Assembly (NCBI GenBank): GCA_951799405.1
Contig: OX637346.1
Location: forward strand, 8,331,215-8,395,214
Direction of reading: 5' to 3'
Length of the DNA: 64,000 bases
DNA from: Agapetus fuscipes
Taxonomy: Eukaryota > Arthropoda > Insecta > Trichoptera > Glossosomatidae
Shown here: positions 10,620 to 22,910 of the stretch, one piece after another
How the letters are laid out: the number at the start of each line of letters is the position of its first letter
Position numbering within the stretch: the first letter of the stretch is position 1
Notes under the pieces: model-generated
The model's database searches: none
Seen by the model: only the letters and a program-made list of their open reading frames with translations
What the model was told of the DNA's origin: nothing
Position numbers and translations under genes: made by a program

Positions 10620-10737
10620 CCGCATGTAACTCGTGTAAGTTCGCGCTTACAGATGTTTCATGTGTATCTGTAAAAAACCTAAACTTCAAATGAACATAAA
10701 CTCTTTAACAACTGTCGCTTGTTATCCTGAAACCAGG
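10620..10737 (-). repeat. Repeat family A, partial, reverse
   Basis: Central blocks only (GTTCGCGCTTACAGATG, CTTCAAATGAACATAAAC, CCTGAAACCAGG). Both ends are lost; the right end meets SINE-1. Confidence 0.75.
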
Positions 10738-11062
10738 TCTATTTTTATATAAGCTACACTTAGTGCAACTTCTTGCCGCGTTTTGTCTGAAGGGGTCGTA
10801 TGTGGCGATTGGAACTTATTTATTTTTATAGGTAAAGGTGCCGGCCTTACGCCAACCGCTTCAGTAGAAGTGTGGGTTTCCCAGCTCCCGAGGGGACTTG
10901 TACTCATTTATTTTGAAGGCTGGGTAAACCTTGCCGGTATTTCTATTTTGGTTTTGAAATAGACATCGAAACGGGAAACTATTTTTGACACTCTTGGTAG
11001 GATTCTAACATGAACTCTCGGCATGGAATACAAGCACTATACCAACTGAGCTAACGACCGGA
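10738..11062 (-). mobile_element. SINE-1 copy, near full-length, reverse
   Basis: The head at about 11000-11062 on the minus strand reads AGCTCAGTTGGTATAGTGC (A box) then a degenerate B box near TGTTAGAATCC. The body includes CCGGCAAGGTTTACCCAGCC and the 3' end matches the 32.6-kb copy down to TTGCCGCG and the terminal ACACTTAGTGCAAC region. Confidence 0.85.
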
Positions 11063-11603
11063 CAGTGACTCGTTACCTTATGTTTGAAGAAAATGACGAA
11101 AAAACTCATTTAAATATTTTTCAATCACATAATTCATAAGCAATAATGGAAAGGTAGATAAAATAACAATGATACACGGCCTAAATGAACCTTTGATGTT
11201 GGCAATATTATTTGATTCGCTGATTTATAACTACGACAAAAATACACGTTTTTAATCTTAGCTCCACGCTGTGTCGTCATATTTCAGGATATTTAAAAGA
11301 GACGGCCTATTCCTTTAATTATCATCTCTCTCGCTTCCGCTCATTATATCTTGTTCGCTTCGTGCTCTTCCCTCATCGTATACAACTTTTGATGTCCCTG
11401 CCCAACGTGATAAACAACAAAAGAAATGAATCTTCTAATATTTGTTTTTTATTTTACCCGTGATATTGTCCTTATTTTTTTTTCAGTATATTTTGTTATT
11501 ACTTGTCGGTAAGTATGCTTTTAATTAGTATTATTTTGTAAATCGATTTATACCCTTTAATATTGTAAACGAGACGAAATATAAGTAGGTAACTTATTTT
11601 CAT
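11063..11603. other. Unassigned AT-rich stretch
   Basis: Nothing recognised. Confidence 0.5.
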
Positions 11604-11832
11604 CTATAAGCCATCTATTATCTTAGTTGCTAAGATATACTTATATTTAAAAATTATATTAAATGCATGCCCACAAACAGTTCGCGCTTACAAATGAAAA
11701 ACCAAATCTCAAATGACCACAAACCCTGCAGCTTTTGCCGACCTTCCATGAAACGGGAAATGACATTGGTAAAGTGACGCATTTTGTTACAGCATTGATG
11801 GTCAGCCTCATACCAACCTATAAGTCACGGTA
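11604..11832 (-). repeat. Repeat family A, reverse, internal deletion
   Basis: From TATCTTAGTTGCTAAGATA to CCTATAAGTCACGG. The block between the GCGCTTACAAATG motif and the ATCTCAAATG motif is shortened. Confidence 0.85.
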
Positions 11833-13309
11833 TTCCTTCAAGTAGTTTAATACTTTTATGTGTATTTCTTTGAATAAAAATGCCTGTAAATTTTATGAAT
11901 TTGTTTTTATGGTGCCAAAGTGTACTTTTATTTTATTATGAAAAAAATAACACTTTATTTCAAAAAATAAGTATGCATGGACAAAAATGGAAATCTTTTT
12001 ATTATTTTACGTAGATTTTGTGTCTTTTGTTCACTGTCTCAATTAAAAATTGTCATAGCATATTATTTGCAAAATTTGTTGTTTTTTACGAAGAACAAAA
12101 TAAATTGGCTTGATTTTCGACATAATCATAAAAATACGAAATCATTTTTGAGATCTGAAATGTTTTTTTTTTGCTAAATTAACTATCTGATGAGGACACC
12201 GGGACGCCCGGGGTCACAAATTGTCAGAAGTATTTCTGGAATTTTTTTCGACATTTTTGTTGTTTCACTTGTTAAAAAAATGAATAATATTAACATTAAG
12301 AAATGATCATTTTGTATCGAAGTAATCATTTTTAATTAGAATTTTTTGAAAAAGCATTAAAAATTGATTTAATTTTCTTTTTATGTCTCAAGTTTTAGAG
12401 ACTCTTTTTCAAAGAAGTTTTCAAAGAAGATTTAACTCAAGTTTTCAAAGAATATATAATATTAGAACATTTTTAAAGCGAGAGAAAAGAAAATCTGCTG
12501 TATGGTCAAGCGAAAAAGGCGACGACACCAGAGCCATAGACAATATATAGACGAATATTCTGTGAATGGTTGCTAAGGACGGCACTCCCATGCAAGACTG
12601 AAGTTTTCTCGCCTAGAAAAAAGTTTATACCTCATAATATTTGTTTGTGTAAATATTTGTACCTCATTTGCGTTTTTGTAACAAACGCACTAAAGGACCT
12701 GTTGGTGGACGTGCGCTGCTCATCATATGCATACCTTTAAAGAGCCGCACAAGACAGGGAAGAATGGAGGAGAAGAGTGAAAGAAATTGCTGCGAGCCAA
12801 TCCCAGGATTGAAACTAGAGAAGAAGAACAAACGCATAATCAAACCCCGTCGATTTATTAATGATGTGAATACCTGTTTCTGGCTAAGCAAAAACAGTTT
12901 CTCTTCACGAATCTATTTGTCAAAAAAAAATAGCAACGTTCAAGGGTGACTTTACTGTGAGTTGATCTTATAAAATTTAAAAGCTGAAAATGAGAAAAAT
13001 TCTGAAAATATCTAATGTAAAATATTTATGTCTCTTGTAATATTAGATTTTTTCACGTTTAGAGTTTTATTTTATAAGTATTTCCGTTGATAGATGAAAA
13101 TACATACATATATTGATTTTGAGTTTCACATTGAAATTAATTATAACAAATAGAAATTGTGAAAATTCTAAATTAAATGGAAAAATATAAGTATAAGACT
13201 GAAATAGTTATTTACGTAAAAAAATAAGAAAATCTAAACTTTTTTTATATTTTGTGTTGACTCAACTAGGTATTCTTTTTCTCAACGAAATTTCGAATGA
13301 ATGGAATAT
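11833..13309. other. AT-rich stretch with a short shared segment
   Basis: 12570-12640 matches 2584-2650. The 93-codon plus-strand frame at 12668-12949 is rich in Lys/Arg and lacks a recognisable domain; its antisense partner is no better. No gene supported. Confidence 0.45.
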
Positions 13310-13400
13310 CCAGAGTCATAATAAAAGAACAGCCAGTATGAGGAAGGTTATGACTCTGGAGGAAATAAAAGAAGTATATAAGGACATAAATAAATAGCGG
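13310..13400 (+). pseudogene. Scrap of RTE-like LINE C-terminus
   Basis: ATGAGGAAGGTTATGACTCT-type sequence translates to a run like RKVMTLEEIKEVYKDI, resembling the VMNVEEMKALCKE region of the LINE at 54.5 kb. Short and broken, so the assignment is tentative. Confidence 0.35.
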
Positions 13401-13507
13401 TTGATCTGTAATGTTGGCGGCTAGGGTTTATTAAATTGGAATTTGTTTTCTGTTTGTTGTCCATAGATCTTATTATTCTTTGGTTTATAAAATGTAATTT
13501 GTCGTGT

Positions 13508-13775
13508 ATCGTATGTTCCTTGACTTATAGGTTGGTATGCGGCTGACCACCCATGCTGTAAAAATGGTTCACTTTGCCCATGTCACCCCTGTTACAGGGA
13601 AGGACGGCAAGAGTTGCAGGGTGTATGTCCATTTGAGATTTGGTTTTTATGTTGTAGGTTCACATGAGGCATCTGCAAGCACGAACTTGTACGTGTCTGG
13701 TTGTGGGAATGCATCTTATGTGAATCTCCAATGTAACATATCTTTGCAACTTAGATTAGATTAGATTAGAAAGCA
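13508..13775 (+). repeat. Repeat family A, full forward copy with tandem tail
   Basis: Nearly complete. It starts at TTCCTTGACTTATAGGTTGG and ends in TTAGATTAGATTAGATTAGA, a clear four-unit (AGATT)n tail of the sort left by LINE- or SINE-type retroposition. The 5' flank (AATTTGTCGTGTATCGTATG, reverse of the 62.8-kb flank) is also shared, so the true element extends further 5'. Confidence 0.92.
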
Positions 13776-14290
13776 GAACACATTTTCATTTTGTACCGCA
13801 TCTCTTGATAATTTTTCACACACATTTTTACCTGAATATTTCAACTGAAAATAAAGCTTGAAAGAAATATGACCGCTTAATGAGCTACAATTTAAAAATA
13901 CATACAACGCAACGGCCGGAGAAAGTAGGACAAAAGCAACCCTGTGTTTTATCCGTGTAACTCTTACAAATCCTATGAATATGAAAAATTAATTATTTTC
14001 TCCATTCATCTTGGCAATTTAACCTTTTGTAAATTATTCCACCCCTATCCTGTCCTACGTTTTTTTTTAGTGAAAATATTTTTACAGCACATTTTCGAGT
14101 CGTTTATTTCTTTTCTAAGGAACTTGTTATTTTTTCCACTAATGAGGTCGTGTCGATAATTTGTTTGCAAGAGTCTTTAATTAAAAACTGGCGGTTACAA
14201 AAATAAGGCTCTTAAGTTTTCAGTCGTAGAGAGTCAAACGACATTACTCTTCTACACTAATTGAATATTAAGTTGAAGCTTAATAGAAAA
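13776..14290. other. AT-rich stretch, nothing recognised
   Basis: No supported frame or repeat. Confidence 0.5.
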
Positions 14291-14291
14291 T

Positions 14292-14470
14292 TTATGCTTT
14301 AGTTGAATGTATTTTTTTTAATAACTTGTTTTTATGGTTTGATGATGATGATGATTTGTAGAGCGCTGATGGTAAAACAGCACGGAGTTTATTAATGTCA
14401 TTTTGTAATTTAAGCTTAATAAATTGCTTCAATAAACCATATTCGGGCCAGGAAAATATAGGTTTTTTAA
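14292..14470 (-). pseudogene. Possible LINE/SINE 3' end with (ATC)n tail
   Basis: On the minus strand a frame reads LQNDINKLRAVLPSALYKSS and runs into a Ser-coding (ATC)n array (14341-14356). A trinucleotide tail after a basic C-terminus fits a CR1-like end, as at 61.9 kb, but the frame has no firm homology. Confidence 0.35.
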
Positions 14471-14499
14471 AATGCATTCTTTTTATCAATTCGGTAAGA

Positions 14500-17400
14500 A
14501 AATTAAATCCTTAAAAACACAATAATACACAAGTTATAAATGCCATTTTTTTCATATCGAACATTCATTAATTCCAATAAAATCATGATAACTTTGCACG
14601 TTTGATCAAAAATATTTTCATCGAATTTTATCATTTGAAGAGTGAAGAATTTATTGAAATCAAAAATATTTAATTAACCAACTCATGTTTTCAATGTTTT
14701 ACTTCATTGAACCACCCACGGTTGATACAGCTTACGCGTCGTCCTTGATTTTTTTTCGACAAAGCTGTAATCAGGTACTTGTAAGCTCTTTCCACATTGT
14801 CCACCGGGCACTATTGTCTGTATACATTTAATTTTTTTCATCAAAAATTACATGGACCCTTGAGTTTTTTTTTCAAGGACCCTTCTGCGCCGGGCTTTTT
14901 GAAAACCTTTATGTTTATTCTCAACTGACAAATAGACTGACAGCTCAAAATATGAATTAGATCCTTTTTTGTTTTTGAATCGTGTAACGTGTTGTATTTT
15001 TGAAAATGTTCTGACGTGCACATTTTTAAATTAATTGAATCGCGAAAAAATACGCTACTTCCATGTCCTTGTTTTTTATTTATTTAAATTTATTTTCTTT
15101 TATCACAATTATTTTATAATACAGAATTTCAGTAAAATTTCTGTTCTCCATCTTAGTTCCACTTAGGTCGAAAACGCGTTAGTAATTTGTTTAAAGATTT
15201 TAATCTTTTTTAATAAATTTTATAGTGAAAATAAACAGTGTTTTGTTTGAATTCATCCAAAAATTATACAATTAAACAATATGAATTTTCACAGTGTCAA
15301 TACACAAACAATACAAAATATAATTAAGAATTTAATTTTAAAAATCATTTTATCGCTTTGTGTGTCAGTCACTTAGTTACATTGATGAAGATAAAAAAAC
15401 AAAACAACTCAAATAATAAAAAAAACCGCGTCAAGAGAATAATACAGCAAAATTAGAGGCGCAGCTGTATTTTCGATACATTTTTCCTTTTACGTGAATG
15501 GTTGAGCAATTATGAAATTTTTATGTAAATGGGTTTGATTAGTAAAAGGACCGTTTTTTCAAAAGTGTGGAACAAACTGTTATTTTTTTATAATTAAAAC
15601 GACTCAATTATTATTTTAACATATTCATAAAGACAATAAAATAAATAATTGTAAGTCTGTAGTTATTTCTTTAAAAAACTAGATCCACCATTTCGTGATT
15701 TTGTGCGTTGTTAGCTCGAATGAGATATGAAGCTATTATTTCAAAACATAATTATCTGTGAGACAATTAATTAAAATAAATAACTCGTAGGTATATAACC
15801 TTAGAACAAATAAGTCTTTCTCTATTTCAGTGTACGTAGTGAGGGAGGTCATTGTCAGGTTTTCTCTTTGATATATTGCACTGCACCCTGCGGTTTGTTC
15901 TTGGGAACAAAGCCACCAAGAAAGCAAATATCAATAGCACACATACACCCCTTTTGTTCACGGCGTTTCCATTTGCCGGCCATGATTGATAATATTTATT
16001 GAAAGTTTTGCTTTATCCTTTTTGCTTTCAAGTCTGAAGATTTAATTTATTTCATTTAGACGTCAGAAAAGTTTGCAGTGTAAATACTGCTTTGACGCTT
16101 CAATAAAGTTTTCATGAGAGATTTTTTAAGCCATGTTAAAAATGGTTTAATTATTATAAGAGTAAATCTAAATACGTACCTTACCTTATTTTTCACTTTT
16201 TCTTTGTATTCATAGTAGGTATGTACAATATTGTACTATTATTCTCATTCCATGAATGCTGTAACTAAGTATTAAGAAAATAATAAAAACAAAACAAAAA
16301 ATTACGTGGAGAATTTGAAAGATGAATTCGGTAGGGTGTGTAGGAAATATGTAGGTAGTTGCCAATTTCTTTGCTATTTTATAAATAAGAATTTATGCAA
16401 ATATATTTACAAAATATGTATAGATGGTTCTACGCGTGTTTGCTCGTTAACGAAAAAAAACATGACGATTAGTCACCTTATTTTTATTACTTACTTCTGC
16501 ATATTTGACTTCTTAATAACGAAGTTTTATTTTTTCATTACAGCCAGTATACAGGAGCTACCATCTTCGTTCATAGACATATTAAATTAATTTCAATACC
16601 ACCAGTCGGTATATTCCCAGCTCAATTCCTTTGCACAAAGTTCCTCAATTTTAGCACGTAGTTAACCAGAGGCCGGGCCGCAGTATGGCAGTGATTACCA
16701 CAGAATATAATGTGCCAGTCAGTGGACCAGTTATACCGACCATTTCAGAAACACCGCAAGTCATATCTTTCAAAACATATTTTGATTATTTTTGTGTTCT
16801 TTACCTTATATATCTGAAATGTATTTTTTCTACTGGTCATACCGCTTAACACGTAAACGTGAAAACTCGATCACACAAATGAAAATGTGATAAGTGTTTA
16901 TACTTTCGTGAATATTTTTCAAAACTTAATCGTTTCGAGTGAGTTCCTCACTACATGAGAATGTTAATCAGTATTTTTCATACTAGGGGAATACCATGTA
17001 ATCTCAGTCCAGTCAAGTCCAAAATTTCAAAAGATTTTATTGTAAAGAGCAATGCACACTTAGTTCATATTTGTCCTGAACAAGATGGTGTAGTCACTAT
17101 AAGAGAAATATTTCCTGAATTTCTTTCGATTTCTTTTTTTTTTCTAAAATGCATTTCGAGTAGTACTATAGCCCCCCACAAAATCTGAACAAGCTTGTCA
17201 AAGAGCTATTGACACAAAAATGGTTAACCTAAACACCTTGAAAATTATTAATCTCAAAAGAAAGATGTAAAAATCTTATGAACGTATTCAAATATTTGAC
17301 CTGGAAACCTGAAGAGTGAGTTTATATTACTAAATAGTATATTAGTATATGTACTGCTGAAGCAAGTACCTACATGTATTACTAAATAAAATATGTCAAT

Positions 17401-18009
17401 AATATCTAAATTACATTATTGAAAATGAGGTTTTTGTCATCTATTTTATACGTCATATAAAGCAAAAGACTATGATGGGACTTTCAAGTTCTGAAAAATT
17501 AAATGTTTTCATTTTTTTCCAAAAATCATGTGTGCATATACGTAGTTGTTTAACATAAACTGAATTGATTTATTAAAGCTACCCTAGCATAGAACATTTT
17601 TTGTTTAGAACCAGTTTTTTATCCATTCTGAAAATTTATGCTAAAATGCGACTTAACGTGCTTCTGAAATACCCGTTTCAGCAAAAGCACCGCCTGTTTG
17701 GCAATACAACATAGGTAATAATACCATATAGCTCTGTCCCAAACGTCAGTGCCAAACCTATATGTGGAAATTTATCGGTCAACTATAATTGGTATCATGT
17801 CGTGTACTAGAATCTTGCAGGACCAGAATATTATCATGATGGGTACACAGTAGGACGGCATGCTGGAATTTATTGACTCGATTGTATGTACGTAGTGTTA
17901 TGTATTTATCCGGTCCAATTTCATGTAAACAGAACAGCTATAAATGCAAAACATTTGGGAGAATTTCCCAATGAAAATTTTTGGGCGTTATTGCAAATTC
18001 TGCAAATCA
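14500..18009. other. Long AT-rich stretch without recognised features
   Basis: Several 60-90-codon frames (for example 16306-16590 and 16955-17188) consist of AT-rich codons with no domain, signal peptide or splice context I can defend. No family A copy occurs in this 3.5 kb, unusual for this window. Confidence 0.45.
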
Positions 18010-18022
18010 TACTAAGGTGGAT

Positions 18023-18508
18023 GTCCCAATTACTGGCAGTGTCCCAATTATTGGCACTTTTTCAGTTTTTTACTTATAATAAGGCTTCAAAGGCAGGGAA
18101 AGTTAAGAAAAAATGTGGAATAAATATTTCATAGGTTGTCCAAACTGTGTTTCTAGTTTCAAGTGTATAGGTGGCAGCTTTGGACACAAAAAAAATAGTC
18201 AAAGTGAGCACCTACCCAGCAAGGTGCATTTGGCGGGATTTCTTACTGATTTCGATAAGGAACAAGGTGAGCATTTTGTTTTTTTTTCTACTTTACTTTT
18301 AAGTTTTGAATGGTTTCTGATTATATCAGTGGTTTTGTGATGGCTTTCTCTAGATAGAAACTTTGTTGTCATTGGCATAACCTCATTTTTACTATTTTTT
18401 AAAATAAATGCCAGTATTAGGGACACCAAAATCTCTTTTGTCCCAATTACTGGCAGGGGTGCCCATGATAGGTGCAAGCTGAAACCTGTTATGTCCCTAT
18501 TATTGGCA
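18023..18508. promoter_or_regulatory. Left cluster of 16-bp subterminal motifs (five copies)
   Basis: The motif GTCCCAATTATTGGCA or its reverse occurs at 18023-18038, 18041-18056, 18409-18424 (reversed), 18440-18455 and 18493-18508, with at most two changes. It is partly self-complementary. The outermost copy forms part of the terminal repeat, so these are probably transposase-binding sites. Confidence 0.7.
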
Positions 18509-18890
18509 TTCATTTTTTTTGACCTCTGAAGTTTCTTATTTTAAGTTACAGTACAATGGATAAGAAAATGGAAACTACATACTTATTATCAGGAGAGATC
18601 ATTTTAAGCCACTTAGAAAAAAACTCTTAAAAAGTCCTTTTTTCTCTCACATTCTGCCGAACGTTCTTCAGCGGCGCTATAATTTTCATTTAGACTCTTA
18701 ATTTTTTTACAATTTCAGTTAGACAAATACGATAATTATTGCTCAAATTTCTTTCTTTTACAGATGTATGATGGGATCCAAAGAGAAAAATGTATGATGG
18801 CGCAGACATGGTCCAAGTAATTGCTGCTGTCACATCAGGGAAATTAGCATCCCAACCCCACAGAATTGGACAAACTCACGGGCTTCAGTC

Positions 18891-19522
18891 ACCAAAGAGA
18901 AATTAATCAGATGGCATGCGGAAATCCATGAGTACCTACAGAGCAAGAGGTTTGCGATAGACCCGGAGAAGCCAAATATCTTAGACCCTGACAACACATT
19001 AGGTGATCGCATGATCATTAATGCCGATGACACAAAAGATCCAGAGCGGATTTTTAATGCTGATGAAGCAGCTCTTTTTCTTAGTCTTAAAGGAGATAAA
19101 GTACTTGGTATAATACTCGTAGCATTTTACCCGAATGCCACTCACATCATTCAGCCGATGGATGTCGCTGTCTTTCCAAGCTTAAAGCATTCATGGAAGG
19201 AAGAAACCAACACATGGAGACACATAATATGCACTACGAATTGAAGAAAAAAGACTTCGCTCCCCTCCTAGCATCCTCAATTCAGAAATCTGTCAAACCT
19301 GATACTTTGAAGAATGGTTTTCGCAAGTACGGACTCTTTCCGTGGAACGTTAATGCAATTGACTTCAGCAAAATTCCGTCCGTGAATCATTCAAGCACTA
19401 AAAATGCACCAGAACAAGATGGAGATGAAGATATACTTGATAAACTACTTTCCAGACTAGAAACTAGTAGGACCAGTAAAATAACAAAGTTTCAGGAAAT
19501 GTTTGGATATGGAAGCGAATGA
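18891..19522 (+). pseudogene. Pogo-type DDE transposase remnant
   Basis: One frame from 18891 contains EKLIRWHAEIHEYL, then RIFNADEAALFLSLKGDKVL with the first catalytic Asp (NADE). It jumps directly to IILVAFYPNATHIIQPMDVA, which holds the third catalytic Asp (QPMD). The segment with the second Asp is deleted. A frameshift near 19215 moves the rest to another frame (HNMHYELKKKDFAPLLASSI ... GFRKYGLFPWN), the usual C-terminus. No N-terminal helix-turn-helix/CENP-B region can be read. Not functional. Confidence 0.88.
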
Positions 19523-19863
19523 TTATAAAAAAAAATGAATATGGAGGATATTAATTTGTTCATCGTCTGGAAAAAATTGAAGAAAGAGGTTAAAGAGATA
19601 AAGACAGATGATCTAGAAGTGACTTCTTCAGCGAAAAAAAAACACGGAAGATGTTGACCTGCAAATGCCATCGAATAAGATGTTTTGTGAATATGTTAAA
19701 AAAAAAAAAAAAATTGTCACTTCTCTTATTTATTTGTATAACTATATTATATTTTTCGACCAAAATTTAATAAACATTTGTTCCTTGAACCTCTCTGCAC
19801 TTATTCTGATAAAAACTTCCCCCTTTTTAAGAAAAATGTACGCTGTAGATTAAAAAATCTAGG

Positions 19864-20124
19864 TGCCAATAAATGGGACAAAGGTATGCCAATAATTGGG
19901 ACAAATCCGAATTTCACCTGCCAATAATAGGGACATGGGAGTTTTTGTTCAATTAATTAAATAAAACTTATTTCCTCACATAATTTTGATTGAATTCTTT
20001 CTTTTTTAAATACTGCAGCATATTTCCAATGTCCTAATACAAAAAAAAACAGAATCAGATAAAAATTCGAATTTCTATAAGCTTTTCAATTTAAAAATTT
20101 CCTTAAGCTGCCAATAATTGGGAC
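19864..20124. promoter_or_regulatory. Right cluster of 16-bp subterminal motifs (four copies)
   Basis: TGCCAATAATTGGGAC, the reverse of the left-end motif, lies at 19864-19879, 19887-19902, 19919-19934 and 20109-20124. All four point the same way and mirror the left end. Confidence 0.7.
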
Positions 20125-20137
20125 ATCCACCTTAGTA

Positions 20138-20964
20138 TTTCTGCTCTTTATATAGAATTCGGAAATAGTATAGAGTATGGAAATGTCAATACTATGTTTA
20201 TAAATCGTAGACATTGATTTTAAACTATAATCTGTTTGATAGGAACTTCGTGACAATCTTCTACGAAGACGTCCAGCTCCCTCCCATATTTTTTTTGTGT
20301 TTTTTCCAGTGATCGCCGACGCTTTGGAACTTCGCGCTTCAAATTTTTTTGGAGTCTTTCGGGGTCCATCTGTTTACATGGTCCTTTCAGGACCATATTT
20401 TTTCTCGTTTCCATCTCGTAGTTCCCTTTACATCTTAAATTTCGCATATTTCCTCATTAGGTAGATATTCTGTGCCTCTTAATTCCCCCCCACAGTTATT
20501 TGTTTTCCAAAGCAATAAGGGAGCTTACTTCCTTATGTTAAATTCTGAATTAATCGTTCGTAAGGTTTCAAACTTTTCGGTAGATAGGCATTTCCATGTT
20601 GATATTTAATCAAATTTGACTTGCCGAAGTACGCATACTTTTCTGTAAACAATAACGTACAATACTTATCAAAGACAAGCAGCTCAAAGTCGAAATTTTA
20701 ATTTCAAATCGTTATTACTTTGCGAAATTTGATAGCATGTAGCGATTGAGCCAATAATGTTAATATCTGCCACGTTTTGGTATAAGAAAACTCTTAAACT
20801 GTTGGAATGTTCCTCTCTCACCCCTTTTGAAAAGCCAACCGACAAATAAACTTTGTACACTCATGTCGGGAAAATTAAACAACCATTTGCGTGTTGTTTG
20901 GCTTGTGTAATCGCTTTCGCTGACTGGGAACTTATCATAACTGTAACGACAGCCTCGTCCTGTT
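20138..20964. other. AT-rich stretch, nothing recognised
   Basis: The minus frame 20220-20447 is Lys/Arg-rich and without a recognisable domain. No gene supported. Confidence 0.45.
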
Positions 20965-21116
20965 GTACCCCAAGTGTAAAACTTTACGTGTCAACTCAAC
21001 CACAGCGTTCTACTTAATATATATACACACTAAAACCCTCAATAGAGAGCCTGTTTAAGTTTCTGTACATTTTGTGGTAAACGCAATGGTTGACTTTACA
21101 TGTCAAGTTTAATATA
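20965..21116. mobile_element. MITE family B copy
   Basis: The left arm TACCCCAAGTGTAAAACTTT and a GTCAACTCAACCACAGCGTT block are mirrored by GTAAACGCAATGGTTGACTT and TTACATGTCAAGTTT on the right. About seven copies or fragments lie in the window. Termini starting TAC(C/T)CCAAGTAT suggest a mariner-like MITE with TA duplication. The outermost right end is decayed here. Confidence 0.7.
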
Positions 21117-22280
21117 TAGAGTAGCGGAACCAAGAGCAGGTTTTGATGAATTTTAAGTAAGCCTATCTCTTCACCGGGGAATTTCGAGTATGTGACTACA
21201 TCCTATCGAAACACAACATTTACTTAGTATCATATTAACTTTGTGGGTAAGGCTATAAAATATAATGATGATGAACTATTCGGGACACCTTTTGGCATCA
21301 TTATTATCAAGAAAGTTCGCACCACAAGTCGGAGGAGTTGTGGCTAGATTTACATTTTAACATAAAATTTATGGATGAAGACTTTTAAGGCAACATATAC
21401 TTTTCCACATTAAGTCTTCTTAAATGAGGATTTTTTCTGATATGCATTTTATGGGATCTGTCATCATTCAGTATTGGTTTTCCCATGTTTTATTTAGAGT
21501 CTGTGGATTTTTATTAGTAAACTATTTCGCTTAAACTTATAGTATCTGATCTTAAGTCCATCTGGTCCATCCCTCTTTCGTGCAGCAGCATGAAAGATAC
21601 AAATTGCCGTGATGATAGCCCATCCCCTGAAGAGACACAAGAAGAAAAGAGAGGAAAAGCAGAATGGACTGAATGATTAGCACGTATTTCATAAAGAAAC
21701 AAAACGTGATTTTATCAATGAAAAGTGGTTTGGTTTGGGGGAAAATAAGGCTTATGTACCACCAATTTTGCTTGTTTTCATGGACCCAAACAGATCGCTC
21801 TTTTTGCCATATTTTTTGTTTACCATAAGTATTGCATCAACGACAAAATTGATGTAGAAGTTATGCGTACTTGCTGTTTTAGTACCCATATAGTATTCCT
21901 TTTCAACGGTTTAGTTGTCATAAGATTTTTCATAATTACAAAATTTGTGTTTACGATTGAGTATTGATGTTACAAATAATTATTTGTTTGTAATAATTTA
22001 TATTGCGTGATCTGTGGTAATAATTAATAGCATTATAATGTTTCTTGTTGCACATACAAATTGTGTTTAGCAAGAAGTCCTACGTCGAAAACATGTTTAC
22101 CAGTTTATTTCTGGATTCGTCTATTTTAGAACCATTGAACTCTGTCATTTGTACAATATAATATTTGGAATTATAATATTTTGCCAACTCCCCAAAATAT
22201 TATTTGTTAACATCCAAAAATAAACATGAATACTTTTTGATATCGGTTTCTGCTCGTAAATTTATAAAATAAAGATTGCA
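21117..22280. other. AT-rich stretch, nothing recognised
   Basis: No frame or repeat supported. Confidence 0.5.
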
Positions 22281-22440
22281 TCGAATGGACTCGGCACAAA
22301 TTCCATTGAAAACAAAATTGTGAAGCCTCACGGCCTGGTTGGTAGGGAAAAGACAAATTAATATTTTGTTATTGGTTAATAAGGAGCCTAGTTATTGAAC
22401 CTGTGATGTGGCCCGTTGAGAAAAAAAAGTTCCGTACCCG
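22281..22440 (+). repeat. Unknown repeat, first of a direct pair
   Basis: It aligns with 22762-22910 over about 150 bp. Shared landmarks are AATGGA(C/T)T(C/T)GGC, AATTCC(A/G)TTGA, CACGGCC, GGGAAAAG(G/A)CAAA and AGGAGCCTAGT. It has no open frame. Either a local duplication or two insertions of an unknown repeat. Confidence 0.6.
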
Positions 22441-22761
22441 ATATTTGAAGTCATTACGGAATTCATATTCAAGAACAACACTATGAGAACTCGTAGTACG
22501 CGAATATATGTCCCATGCACGAATGGCTTATGATTTGAAAGCACATTCACATGTCTGGGATTAATGCTTAGCGTTGCTGCACACTATGGCGTCGCACGAT
22601 ATTGTTCAGTGATATTTAATCCGTAGTAAGGAATTTTAATTAACTCCGAAATATGTGGGCAACTTTTTTATTAAAAATATAATATCACATTTTTAGCGCT
22701 CTGTGTGAAGTTTTGTTGTATTATAAAATTTATGTTCTTGAATTTCAGTTTTGAGTAGCTA
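22441..22761. other. Spacer between the direct pair
   Basis: Unassigned sequence separating the two diverged copies. Confidence 0.4.
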
Positions 22762-22910
22762 TAATGGATTTGGCTCGAATTCCGTTGACAACACATTGTG
22801 ACGACACACGGCCGGGCAGAAGTCCGGGAAAAGGCAAAAATATTTTTTGCAAAGGAGCCTAGTCACATAGACGTGTGATATTTGCACGCCGAGAAAGAAA
22901 TTATTTTCTT
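22762..22910 (+). repeat. Unknown repeat, second of a direct pair
   Basis: Partner of 22281-22440, about 480 bp downstream, with roughly 65-70% identity by eye. Confidence 0.6.

Larger units (their letters stand above)
18012..20135 (+). mobile_element. Pogo/Tigger-like DNA transposon, internally deleted
   Basis: Terminal inverted repeats begin CTAAGGTGGATGTCCCAATT at 18012 and, reversed, from 20135. They match over about 28 bp with one difference. The element is flanked by TA on both sides (18010-18011 and 20136-20137), the Tc1/mariner-superfamily target duplication. It encodes a degraded DDE transposase on the plus strand and carries nine copies of a 16-bp motif near its ends. The termini are almost perfect while the coding region is ruined, so it probably moved as a non-autonomous passenger. 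Confidence 0.9.

Noticed and set aside
13537..13764. A conserved small protein in family A (frames beginning MRLTTH)
   Set aside because: Similar frames occur in several copies only because the repeat is similar; other copies carry stops and frameshifts at random places.
18199..18513. A 104-codon minus-strand frame
   Set aside because: It lies inside the pogo-like element, antisense over the subterminal motifs, with no domain.
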